A stretch of DNA of 64,000 nucleotides, taken from UBA6109 sp964506465 (GTDB taxonomy: Bacteria > Desulfobacterota > Syntrophia > Syntrophales > UBA6109). The position numbers and the translations under genes were made by a program. The stretch is from contig CAZDLM010000004.1 in assembly GCA_964506465.1 (NCBI GenBank), forward strand, positions 1-64,000. Direction: 5' to 3'. Shown here one piece after another: positions 16,414 to 24,429 of the stretch. The first letter of the stretch is position 1, and each line of letters begins with the position of its first letter. The notes below the pieces were generated by a model. The model made no database searches. It was not told the origin of the DNA and saw only the letters and a program-made list of their open reading frames with translations.

Positions 16414-16494
16414 CAGTGCCAATCCCTACGCTGGCATTACCCAGGTCAGGTTCGGAGGGTATTCTCTCAGCTTTTCAGCACCCCTCAGCACCTA
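16414..16494 (-). promoter_or_regulatory. TPP riboswitch (thi box)
   Basis: Reading the minus strand, the element has the thi-box landmarks in order: GGGGTGCTG, then CTGAGAGAATACCCTC, then GAACCTGACCTGGGTAATGCC and AGCGTAGGGA. A short closing helix forms from GGTGCT (about 16492-16487) and GGCACT (about 16420-16415). It is about 90 bp upstream of the thiamin pyrophosphokinase gene and is followed by a terminator hairpin. Confidence 0.95.
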
Positions 16495-16532
16495 AACATT
16501 TTGTGTTTCTATCGCACGGTGCGCGTGAAAAA

Positions 16533-17321
16533 TCAAGTCCCCATTCCCTCGTCCCCGCGGATGCCGAAGACGTCCATGGCGTTCCGCGTCGTGACCGCCG
16601 CTACCTCGGCGAGAGGAACCCCCTTGATCTCAGCGACCTTCGCAGCCGTGTGGATCACGAAGGCCGGCTCATTTCTCTTCCCGCGGTTGGGAACCGGCGC
16701 CAGATAGGGGGCATCCGTCTCCACCAGCAGCCGCGACAGTGGCACGGACCGCACCACTTCGCGCACCGATTCGGCCTTCGGGAAGGTCACCGTTCCCGGG
16801 ATGGACAGATAGAATCCCATCTCGAGGCAGCGGTCCGCCATCTTCCGGTCGCCGGAAAAGCAGTGGAAGACGCCGCCCCGGCCTCCCGGCCATCCGGAGA
16901 GGGCGGCCAGCGTCTCATCGTGGGCCTCCCGGTCGTGGATGATAACCGGCAGATCGAGGTCCGCGGCGACATCCAACTGTTCGCGGAATCTTGCCAGTTG
17001 CGACTCCCGGGGCGAACGGTCGCGAAAGAAATCCAGCCCGATTTCCCCGTAGGCGACGACTTTGGGAGAGGCCGCCAGTTTCTTCAACGCGTCGTATGTC
17101 CCGGGCTCGATGCCCCGGACGTCGTGGGGATGGATGCCGATGGAGGCGTAGACCTCCGGATGCCCTTCGGCGACGGCGACGGCCCGATATCCGTCTTCCA
17201 GCGTCGTGCCCACCGTGACGATCCGCGTCACGCCGGCAGCGAAGGCCCGCTGAATGACGGCTTCTCGATCGGCCTCGAACTCGCCCATCTCGAGGTGGCA
17301 ATGCGAATCAAAGAGCTTCAT
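16533..17321 (-). CDS. tatD: TatD family metal-dependent hydrolase
   Basis: This 262-residue TIM-barrel amidohydrolase has the metal-binding SHCH motif at residues 6-9, the Glu of GEIGLDF, the His of VIIHDRE and FHCFSG, and the Asp of VETDAPYL. TatD proteins act as 3'-5' DNases or DNA-repair enzymes. The ATG of MKLFDSHC is the family start; earlier in-frame codons give an unrelated basic leader. The first 14 bp overlap the end of the small upstream gene, suggesting coupling. Confidence 0.93.
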   Translation of the reverse strand: MKLFDSHCHLEMGEFEADREAVIQRAFAAGVTRIVTVGTTLEDGYRAVAVAEGHPEVYASIGIHPHDVRGIEPGTYDALKKLAASPKVVAYGEIGLDFFRDRSPRESQLARFREQLDVAADLDLPVIIHDREAHDETLAALSGWPGGRGGVFHCFSGDRKMADRCLEMGFYLSIPGTVTFPKAESVREVVRSVPLSRLLVETDAPYLAPVPNRGKRNEPAFVIHTAAKVAEIKGVPLAEVAAVTTRNAMDVFGIRGDEGMGT

Positions 17322-17523
17322 TCGCGGGCTGATCTTTCTTCCTTCCCTTTGCGCCGCGGCGCAGATCCATGTCGATTTCCACCTCCTGGGCATTCTCGGC
17401 AACGTCGGGCAGGCTTTTCAGATAGGCGCTCAGTTCCTTCTCCTTCAGTTCGCCGATGAGAATCTTTCCCTTCAGGATCCTCTTGTCCATGCTCCCCTTG
17501 TACGGATTCTTCTGCTTGTCCAT
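17308..17523 (-). CDS. Small charged protein of unknown function upstream of tatD
   Basis: This 71-residue reading frame is rich in Lys, Glu and Asp with no hydrophobic segment. GGAGGG stands 6 bp before the ATG, and the stop overlaps the tatD start by 14 bp, an arrangement typical of real coupled genes. I do not recognise a domain. Its repeated MDKQK and MDKRI pattern at the start and amphipathic middle suggest a small soluble helical protein. Confidence 0.6.
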   Translation of the reverse strand: MDKQKNPYKGSMDKRILKGKILIGELKEKELSAYLKSLPDVAENAQEVEIDMDLRRGAKGRKKDQPANEAL

Positions 17524-17641
17524 GAATTCCCTCCAACCTGTCGTGGTTTCTCTTCTTTCAAGAACTTGTTTGCGGCCGACTTCTATACCAATTCGTCCCT
17601 CTTTTCAACCGGCGGGTCCGGCGCCCGCGGGAAGCCCCGCC

Positions 17642-18634
17642 TCACGCCCGCGCCAGATTCAATGCCCTGTTCAGATGCTCCACCGCCTCTTCGGCCATGC
17701 GATCGAGCAATTCCCTGCAAGTGGGAATGTCACGGATGAGACCGACCGATTGCCCAACCATGAGAGGGGCATAGTCGACGTCGCCGCATTCCCAGGCCTT
17801 CTTGATCCTTTCGCCGCCCAGGAGGGGGATCAGTTCGGCGAATCCGCCGCCGCGGGCCTCGATCTCCAGGATCTCCCCGATGACCTTGTTCTTCAGGGCG
17901 CGCCCCTGCAGGCCGACGGACTTGCAGAAGAGCGTCGTTTCATTCTCCTGCCGCCGGATCAGCTCCTGCTTGATCGCGTCGTGGACCACGCATTCCTTCG
18001 TCGCAACGAAGCGGCTCGCCATCATGACCCCCTGGGCGCCGAGCGCCAGAGCCGCCGCCACCGACCGGCCGTCGGCGACGCCGCCGACCGTCACGACGGG
18101 AATCTTCACCGACTCGGCGATCCGCGGCGTCAGCACCATCGTCGTCACGTCGTCGTTGAGCGGATGCCCGCCTTCTTCGATCCCGGCGGCGTAAATGCCG
18201 TCGTAGCCGACCTTTTCCGCGTGCAGCGCGTGGCGGACGGAGCCCACCTTATGAAACATCTTCACGCCCGCTTTTTTCAGGGACTCGATCGTCTGGGGTC
18301 CGCCTACCTTGTCGACAGGGCTTCCGGAGACCTCGATCCCCGCCACCCTCTCCTCGGCGCAGATGCGGAGGTACATGGCATGGTGCTCCGGTGTGATCCG
18401 CAGTGACGGCAGCAGCGTGATGCCAACCATGAAGGGCTTATCGGTCAGCTTGCGGGTCTCCGCGATCGCGCCGCGGAATTCCTCTTCGGTTTCATAGTTG
18501 CCCGCCGTCAGATTCCCCATGCCGCCGGCGTTGGACACCGCGGCGCACAGGCTCGGCTTGGCTAGCCACATCATGGCCCCGCAGATCATGGGATGCCGGA
18601 TGCCGAACATCTCCGTGATGGCCGTCTTGAACAT
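17642..18634 (-). CDS. Nitronate monooxygenase / 2-nitropropane dioxygenase family flavoprotein
   Basis: This 330-residue FMN-binding TIM barrel has NAGGMGN near the N-terminus and the phosphate-binding GGVADGRSVAAALALGA near 200. GIEEGGH may carry the family histidine. The ATG is preceded by GGAGG at ideal spacing; an open frame continues 160 codons upstream but without family similarity. In anaerobes such proteins may be alkyl-nitronate oxidases, trans-enoyl reductases (FabK-like) or other flavin oxidoreductases, so the substrate remains open. It is a single-gene unit reading toward the small protein and tatD. Confidence 0.85.
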   Translation of the reverse strand: MFKTAITEMFGIRHPMICGAMMWLAKPSLCAAVSNAGGMGNLTAGNYETEEEFRGAIAETRKLTDKPFMVGITLLPSLRITPEHHAMYLRICAEERVAGIEVSGSPVDKVGGPQTIESLKKAGVKMFHKVGSVRHALHAEKVGYDGIYAAGIEEGGHPLNDDVTTMVLTPRIAESVKIPVVTVGGVADGRSVAAALALGAQGVMMASRFVATKECVVHDAIKQELIRRQENETTLFCKSVGLQGRALKNKVIGEILEIEARGGGFAELIPLLGGERIKKAWECGDVDYAPLMVGQSVGLIRDIPTCRELLDRMAEEAVEHLNRALNLARA

Positions 18635-19013
18635 GATTTCCTCCTTTGCGGAATTCGAGCAGGACAGGAACCGGATCTCCAATCCGGCAACGGCGAAGAA
18701 CCTTTCCCCCGCGAACCGAAGGCGCACCCTGCCGCGTCCCGGCCGCTGAGCTGCTATACCACAAAAGCCTTTCCCGTTCACCTGCCGCAATGAGCAAGAA
18801 TCGGCCGGCTTTTCCCGGAGAAGGCCGCGCGAGATCTCCTGCGGCTCCGCGCTTCTCACCTCCGCGAATCGTTTCGAAGCATGGAGGCGTTTCCTCTTCC
18901 TGAAAGAAACCATAGACGCATCTTTGCGGATGATGTAACAATTTCGGAGCATCGAACCTTGTTGATGATCGGGAGCCGGTGGACGCGCCGGGAACGGAGA
19001 CGGAGCAAGGCCC
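18635..19013. other. Divergent intergenic region, no gene seen
   Basis: These 379 bp separate the minus-strand nitronate monooxygenase gene from plus-strand corA. An open frame continues upstream of the flavoprotein start on the minus strand but is basic and unlike any protein I know. No tRNA or clear promoter hexamers were recognised. Confidence 0.5.
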
Positions 19014-20081
19014 ATGGCCAGAAGAAAGAACCGCGGAACAAAGAAGATCGGACTTCCTTCCGGGACCCTCGTATACACGGGCGAGAAGACCGGGGGCGCG
19101 GTGGACGTCACCCTCATCGACTACAATGAGCAAACGTTCGAAGAGCGTCGCGTAAAGACGGCGGCCGAGTGCGTCCCCTATCGAAACAAGCCCACGGTGA
19201 CCTGGATCAACGTGGACGGCGTCCACGATCCCGCCCTGATCGAGAGCCTCGGCGAGTGCTTCGGTCTGCACCGCCTTGTGACCGAGGATCTCATGAGCGT
19301 GGTCCAGCGGCCGAAGGTGGAGGATTACGGCGATTATCTCTTTGTGGTCGCCAAGATGCTGACCTACGACGAAAAAGAGGCGAAGGTCGTTACCGAGCAG
19401 GTCGGCCTCATCGTGGGTCAGGACTTTCTGCTTTCGTTCCAGGAAGGAATCCAGGGAGACGTGTTCCCGCTCATCCGCGACCGGCTGCGGGCCGGCCGCG
19501 GAATGATCCGCAAGCGGGGCGTCGATTATCTTGCCTACTCGCTGCTCGATGCGCTGGTCGACGGATATTTCGCGGTTCTGGAGAAACTAGGCGACCGCAT
19601 CGACCTGCTCGAAGAGGAACTGATCGCCAGGCCCGGAGAGGCGATCATGAAGCAATTGTACGAGTTGAAGCGGGAATTCCTTTTTCTGCACAAGGCCGTG
19701 TGGCCGCTGCGGGAAGTGATCGCTTCCCTGGAACGGCGGGAGTCGCCGCTCATTCAGGAAGCCACAGCGCCTTATCTGAGAGATGTGTACGACCACGTGG
19801 TTCAGGCGATCGACAGCGTCGAGATCTACCGGGATATGCTTTCGACGATGCTCGACCTGTATCTGTCGATCGTCAGCTACCGGTTGAACGAAGTGATGAA
19901 AGTCCTGACGGTGATCGCGACCATTTTCATGCCGCTGACGTTCATCGCCGGTTTGTACGGCATGAACTTCAAGAACATGCCCGAGCTCGAATGGCACAAC
20001 GGCTATTTCCTTGTGCTCGGCCTGATGGCATCGGTGGCCGCGGGGATGCTCTTCTACTTCCGGCGCAGGAAATGGCTCTAG
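19014..20081 (+). CDS. corA: CorA family magnesium/cobalt transporter
   Basis: This 355-residue protein has a large cytosolic N-terminal domain and two C-terminal membrane helices. The signature YGMNF, the GMN selectivity loop, follows the first helix (ATIFMPLTFIAGL). The second helix ends with the basic tail RRRKWL. CorA forms a pentameric channel for Mg2+ and sometimes Co2+ or Ni2+. The start is set by GGAGCAAGG before the ATG. No regulatory element such as a Mg sensor was recognised in the leader. Confidence 0.93.
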   Translation: MARRKNRGTKKIGLPSGTLVYTGEKTGGAVDVTLIDYNEQTFEERRVKTAAECVPYRNKPTVTWINVDGVHDPALIESLGECFGLHRLVTEDLMSVVQRPKVEDYGDYLFVVAKMLTYDEKEAKVVTEQVGLIVGQDFLLSFQEGIQGDVFPLIRDRLRAGRGMIRKRGVDYLAYSLLDALVDGYFAVLEKLGDRIDLLEEELIARPGEAIMKQLYELKREFLFLHKAVWPLREVIASLERRESPLIQEATAPYLRDVYDHVVQAIDSVEIYRDMLSTMLDLYLSIVSYRLNEVMKVLTVIATIFMPLTFIAGLYGMNFKNMPELEWHNGYFLVLGLMASVAAGMLFYFRRRKWL

Positions 20082-20172
20082 GGACCGGATCGCGCGGCCG
20101 GGCCGATGGAACTACCGCTCTCACACCTCACCTCCCGGCGGATGCGAAGGGGCCTTTGTCTTGCGGGTGACC

Positions 20173-21408
20173 ATGTTCAAGAATCTATATTACGGGTGGT
20201 GGGTTGTCCTCGCCTGTTTCGTCATCAACCTCTACGTGAGCGCCATTACCTTCTTCGGGTTCACCGCTTTTTTTGAACCCATCCAACACGAGTTCGGCTG
20301 GAGTTACACGCAAGTCTCGTTTGCCACAAGCCTCCGCGGGCTCGAAATGGGCATCTTTGCGCCCGTCGTGGGATTCTTCGTCGACCGGTTCGGTTCAAGA
20401 AAACTGCTGCTCGGCGGATCGATCATCGTCGGCATCGGCATGGTTCTCATGAGTTTCACCTCATCCCTGCCCATGTTCTATCTTGCGATCCTGTTCATTG
20501 CCCTCGGCGCGGGCGGCACGACGAGCGTGGTCACCATGACGGCTGCGGCGATCTGGTTCAGGAAGAACGTAGGGCTGGCGCTCGGCATCGTGGCATCCGG
20601 GTATGGGGCCGGCGGCGCGCTCATCCCTCTCATCGTTTACCTGATCGATGCGACGGGCTGGCGGCCGACCGTGGTGATCCTGGGAGCGGGGATGCTGATC
20701 CTGGGCGTTCCCCTGTCTCTGGTCGTGCGGGACCCGTCCGAAGACCTGAAACCGGCCCCCGATGAGCTGGCCGGTCCGTCAAAGACCCGCGACCTCTGTG
20801 AGGGCCCCGGGAAGAAGGCGCCTGCCTTTCGCGAAATGATCGGGAGCAGGTCTTTCCTGTACCTGAATATCGTGGAAGGAATCCGGATGACGGCGATCAC
20901 GGCCGTGATCACCCACCTTATGCCGTACCTCAGCAGCGTCGGGATGTCGAGAGCCTCGTCCGGCGCCGTGGCCGCGGCCCTGCCGCTGGCGAGCATCGTC
21001 GGAAGATTCGCTTTCGGCTGGTGGAGCGACCGCTTCGACAAGCGGCTCGTCCTCGCGACCACGTTCTTCATCACGGGCGCGGGGGTGTTCGCCTTCTGCT
21101 ACGTGCAGTCTTTTTGGGTCCTCGTGCTATTTGTTCTCCTCTTCTCGCCGGGGTTCGGCGGGAGCATGGTCCTGCGGGGGGCGATACTCCGTGAGTACTT
21201 TGGAATGTCTTCCTTCGGAAGGCTGCTGGGCATCCTGATGGGGACGGGATCCCTGGGAGGAATTATCGGCCCCACCCTGGCCGGATGGGTGTTCGATACC
21301 ACGGGCAGCTACCTCTTCGCCTGGTATGGGATTTGCGCCGTCACCGGGCTCGCCGTCCTTCTGATCCTGAGAATCAAGCCGACCGTCCCCTCCCGGCGGG
21401 AACCCTGA
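20173..21408 (+). CDS. Major facilitator superfamily transporter, monocarboxylate/oxalate-antiporter-like
   Basis: This 411-residue carrier has about 12 membrane segments. YYGWWVVLACF at the start and the FFVDRFGSRK loop between helices 2 and 3 are typical of the MFS group that includes oxalate:formate antiporters and monocarboxylate transporters. GWWSDRFDKR repeats the motif in the second half. The central loop (about 195-220) is long and charged. A TTG 12 bp upstream is an alternative start; ATG was chosen. The substrate is unknown. It is downstream of corA in the same direction, with no functional link evident. Confidence 0.85.
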   Translation: MFKNLYYGWWVVLACFVINLYVSAITFFGFTAFFEPIQHEFGWSYTQVSFATSLRGLEMGIFAPVVGFFVDRFGSRKLLLGGSIIVGIGMVLMSFTSSLPMFYLAILFIALGAGGTTSVVTMTAAAIWFRKNVGLALGIVASGYGAGGALIPLIVYLIDATGWRPTVVILGAGMLILGVPLSLVVRDPSEDLKPAPDELAGPSKTRDLCEGPGKKAPAFREMIGSRSFLYLNIVEGIRMTAITAVITHLMPYLSSVGMSRASSGAVAAALPLASIVGRFAFGWWSDRFDKRLVLATTFFITGAGVFAFCYVQSFWVLVLFVLLFSPGFGGSMVLRGAILREYFGMSSFGRLLGILMGTGSLGGIIGPTLAGWVFDTTGSYLFAWYGICAVTGLAVLLILRIKPTVPSRREP

Positions 21409-21557
21409 TCCGGCGGCGGAACTTCTCTCCTCCGCCGGATGCGCGCAGCCGCACGATCAACGATGAGCCGGTGCATTTTCCCCGCGCTTCCCGCCTTGAC
21501 ATGTCCGCCTGCGGAGCCGATAATTTCAGCGATTCCAACCGAGGAAATTCGCTATCC

Positions 21558-22415
21558 ATGACGAACAGGTTCCGCCGATGGCCCCGGAGCGGCTGGGCCG
21601 GACTCGCCCTCATCGCCGTCTTCTGGCCCCTCAACTGGCTGCTTCCGGGACCCAGGACGCACTGGGGGTTCTTCCCCCTCTGGCTGGGCTACTGCCTGAC
21701 GGTCGACGCCGCCGTTTTCTTCCGGAAGGGCTCCTCGGCGCTGTCCCGGAACCCCGCCGGGTATGCGGGCATGTTTCCCGTCTCGGTCCTTGCCTGGTGG
21801 ATCTTCGAATTCGTCAACTGGCGAACGGCAAACTGGATCTACCTGGGGGAGGAACACGTCGGCCCGATCGGTTTTTTTCTCCTGTCGTCGCTGAGCTTCT
21901 CGACGGTGATTCCCGCCGTCTTCGGGACGGCGGAGTTGGTCGGCACGTGGCGTCCGATACGGGACATGCAGCCGGCGGGCCCCTGGAAGGCGACGCGGCC
22001 GTTCCTCGCCGGGATGTTCCTCTCCGGCTGGATCATGCTCGCGCTGCTCTTGGCCTGGCCGCGCTGTTTCTTTCCGTTCGTCTGGCTCTCGGTCTTCTTC
22101 ATCCTGGAACCCGTCAACGCCTGGAGAGGATACCCAACGCTCCTGGGGTTTCTCGCCCGCGGCGACCGCCGGCCGATCGTCGCCCTCCCGCTGGGCTGCC
22201 TCGCCTGCGGCTTCTTCTGGGAGATGTGGAATTTCTTCTCCTATCCGAAGTGGATCTACGAGATCCCGGTGGTCGGATTTCTGAAGGTCTTCGAGATGCC
22301 GATCCTGGGTTATGCGGGCTACATCCCCTTTTCCTGGGAGCTCTTTGCCCTCTATTCCCTCGTTCTGGGGCTCCTGGGCAGGACTTCTTCCGTTGATTTT
22401 GCCGGCAGATTTTGA
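21558..22415 (+). CDS. Integral membrane protein of unknown function
   Basis: This 285-residue protein has about seven or eight hydrophobic helices (for example WAGLALIAVFWPLNWL and MFLSGWIMLALLLAW) and conserved-looking Trp-rich motifs FEFVNW, EPVNAW, WEMWNFFSYPKW. A GAGG site precedes the ATG. The Trp and aromatic richness recalls multi-pass proteins of uncharacterised families. I recognise no catalytic motif. It ends 46 bp before the glutaredoxin gene, so it may be co-transcribed with it. Confidence 0.75.
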   Translation: MTNRFRRWPRSGWAGLALIAVFWPLNWLLPGPRTHWGFFPLWLGYCLTVDAAVFFRKGSSALSRNPAGYAGMFPVSVLAWWIFEFVNWRTANWIYLGEEHVGPIGFFLLSSLSFSTVIPAVFGTAELVGTWRPIRDMQPAGPWKATRPFLAGMFLSGWIMLALLLAWPRCFFPFVWLSVFFILEPVNAWRGYPTLLGFLARGDRRPIVALPLGCLACGFFWEMWNFFSYPKWIYEIPVVGFLKVFEMPILGYAGYIPFSWELFALYSLVLGLLGRTSSVDFAGRF

Positions 22416-22461
22416 CAAGATGGGTGCCAGGGATTCTGCGGACTCACCAGGAGGGACGGAA

Positions 22462-22710
22462 ATGAAGCGAGTCAAGATCTATACGCTGAGCACGTGCAGC
22501 CACTGCAAGGCGGCGAAGAAATTCCTCACCGACAACGGCATTCCCTTCGAATACACGGACGTGGACATGCTCTCGGGCCAGGAGCGCGCAGACGCGATCG
22601 AAGAAGTCAAGAAATTCAATGCCCGCTGCACCTTTCCGACCATTCTCGTCGGCGACAAGGTGGTCGTGGGCTTCAATGAACAGCAGGTGCGGGAGGCCCT
22701 GGGCCTATGA
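22462..22710 (+). CDS. Glutaredoxin-family thiol protein
   Basis: This 82-residue thioredoxin-fold protein has the redox CSHC (Cys12/Cys15) and the cis-proline motif TFPTILVG. AGGAGG precedes the ATG. Its stop overlaps the ATG of the ferredoxin:thioredoxin-reductase-like gene (ATGA), which suggests that this reductase, fed by ferredoxin, reduces the glutaredoxin-like protein. This is a known gene pair in anaerobes. Confidence 0.92.
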   Translation: MKRVKIYTLSTCSHCKAAKKFLTDNGIPFEYTDVDMLSGQERADAIEEVKKFNARCTFPTILVGDKVVVGFNEQQVREALGL

Positions 22711-23042
22711 ACGACGTCGAGAAGCTCTACGAGGCGCTGCGGAAGATCCACGAACCGAAGGGATACTTCTTCAACGCGGACCGGGAACGCGTCAACGACC
22801 TCCTTGCGGCGCTCCTCCTCAACCGCAGCCGTTACGGCTACATGTGCTGCCCCTGCCGCCTGGCCGCCAACGACCGGGAGAAGGACCGCGACATCATCTG
22901 CCCCTGCGTCTACCGCGAGCCGGACGTGAAGGAGTTCGGGAGCTGCTACTGCAACCTCTACGTCTCACGGGAATGGAACGAAGGGAAGATTCCGCACGCC
23001 TACGTCCCGGAACGCCGGCCGCCGGAGAAGTTCGTGTACTGA
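22707..23042 (+). CDS. Ferredoxin:thioredoxin reductase catalytic-chain-like protein
   Basis: This 111-residue protein carries the cysteine set of the catalytic subunit: Cys47 and Cys48-x-Cys50 (MCCPC), Cys65-x-Cys67 (CPC) and Cys80-x-Cys82 (CYC). These bind a 4Fe-4S cluster next to a redox disulfide that converts electrons from ferredoxin into thiols. No variable-chain partner is visible, as is usual for bacterial anaerobic versions. It overlaps the glutaredoxin gene by 4 bp and is 1 bp from the PPC-domain gene. Confidence 0.92.
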   Translation: MNDVEKLYEALRKIHEPKGYFFNADRERVNDLLAALLLNRSRYGYMCCPCRLAANDREKDRDIICPCVYREPDVKEFGSCYCNLYVSREWNEGKIPHAYVPERRPPEKFVY

Positions 23043-23043
23043 T

Positions 23044-23487
23044 ATGAAATACTCGGAAGCTCAGCAGGGAAGGGTCTTTGTTCTCCGCCTCGAGGACGGT
23101 GAAGTGCTGCACGAAGCCGTCGAGGGCTTCGCGCGGGAAAAGGGCATTCGCGCCGCCGCGCTGATCGTCGTCGGCGGCGCCGACGAGGGAAGCCGCCTCG
23201 TCGTCGGCCCCGAAAAAGCCCGGAGCAGCCCCGTCGTGCCCATGGAAACGATCCTCAGGAACGTTCATGAGGTGACGGGCACGGGGACGATCTTCCCGGA
23301 CGAAAAGGGAAACCCGATCCTCCACCTGCACATGGCCTGCGGCCGGAACGAAGAGACCGTCACGGGCTGCGTCCGCCGGGGCGTGAAGGTCTGGCACGTG
23401 ATGGAAGCGGTGCTCTTCGAGTTGACCGGCACGGCGGCGACGCGCCGTCTGGAGCCGGCGACGGGATTCGAATTGCTGCAACCGTAA
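23044..23487 (+). CDS. PPC domain (DUF296) protein
   Basis: This 147-residue protein is a single PPC/DUF296 domain, the fold of plant AT-hook DNA-binding proteins and bacterial homologues. The metal-binding or structural His94 and His96 lie in ILHLHMACGR. Near the N-terminus RVFVLRLEDGEVL is typical. Function in bacteria is poorly defined; some act on DNA or nucleotides. It follows the reductase gene by 1 bp, so it probably belongs to the same transcript. It ends where lower-GC island DNA begins. Confidence 0.85.
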   Translation: MKYSEAQQGRVFVLRLEDGEVLHEAVEGFAREKGIRAAALIVVGGADEGSRLVVGPEKARSSPVVPMETILRNVHEVTGTGTIFPDEKGNPILHLHMACGRNEETVTGCVRRGVKVWHVMEAVLFELTGTAATRRLEPATGFELLQP

Positions 23488-23541
23488 AGCAGTCCGTGGA
23501 AGTCTGCCGTCTTTTTCGTTTTTCCCCGGCTCTTCCGCTTC

Positions 23542-24180
23542 TCAGTGTTGCGCAATGTGTTTGATATAGTGCTTCTTCACCGCACTCAAATGGGCTGCAA
23601 CGAGCGCTCCTGTTTGCCTGACATCATGGGAGCTCAGAGCCTTCAAGATCTCCTTATGCATCATGACCGATCTTGCGGTAACTTTCTTTTCTTTCCAGTA
23701 GTAAAACATGTACTGGTAAGAAAAAGCCCGAAGATCTTCGATCAGTTTTGCGAGAAAAGGGTTCCCGCAATAACGATTGATGGCAAGGTGAAATTCTTGG
23801 TCTTTCTCAATCATAGCCGGGATATTATTGCGTCTCACCGCCTCAATGAACTCATCATTAATATCTTTCAGCTTCTGGATTTCCTCCGGCGTGATGCGCG
23901 CGCAAGCCAATTTGGCCGCCAACTGCTCATTCTTGATTCGTACCAAATAAAGCAATTGAATGTCTTCTGCAGAGAAGTCGTTCACCGTCGCGCCCTGATT
24001 GGGCACGATTCGAAGGAAGCCCATACTCTCCAGCTTACGGAAAGCTTCTCGAATCGGGGTGCGACTCGTGCCGAACTTCGCCGCCAGAGCACTTTCCAAA
24101 AGGCGCTCCCGGGGCCGGTATATCCCTTGCATGATTGCGAGTTTCAATTCTTCGAAAACATTTCGATTCTTTAGACCCAT
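23542..24180 (-). CDS. GntR family regulator, FCD subclass
   Basis: This 212-residue regulator has an N-terminal winged helix (1-70, with LAAKFGTSRTPIREAFRKLE as recognition region) and a C-terminal FCD domain with the metal/ligand residues Asp-x3-His in DQEFHLAI, then His in MMHKEI and VAAHLSAV. FCD regulators usually sense an acid or its CoA ester and repress the catabolic genes beside them. It lies at the 3' end of the island operon, pointing the same way, 249 bp after the last crotonase gene, and is probably the operon's regulator. Possible operator half-sites are in the region upstream of the first gene. Confidence 0.9.
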   Translation of the reverse strand: MGLKNRNVFEELKLAIMQGIYRPRERLLESALAAKFGTSRTPIREAFRKLESMGFLRIVPNQGATVNDFSAEDIQLLYLVRIKNEQLAAKLACARITPEEIQKLKDINDEFIEAVRRNNIPAMIEKDQEFHLAINRYCGNPFLAKLIEDLRAFSYQYMFYYWKEKKVTARSVMMHKEILKALSSHDVRQTGALVAAHLSAVKKHYIKHIAQH

Positions 24181-24429
24181 GGTTATTCTATTCCTGTTTT
24201 CCTCTCACCCTTCTTGACGTCAGCATCGTTTTGAAAAAGATGATTCGCGGCAACGGCGCGATCATGTTAAATGTCACTAGACAATAGCTTAAGAAAATGT
24301 ATCCCGTCAAGCGGTATAGAGTGTTTCCGCGCCTGCCTGCGCGATCGATATACTGACCTCCTCGGCCAGTTCAGGACCGTCCTTGAGAAGATTTTCGTCA
24401 GTCCTCCGGTCCTCCTCCAGCACAATATT

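Noticed and set aside
18635..19013. N-terminal extension of the nitronate monooxygenase-like protein
   Set aside because: The frame is open, but GGAGG at ideal spacing supports the shorter start and the extension has no family similarity.
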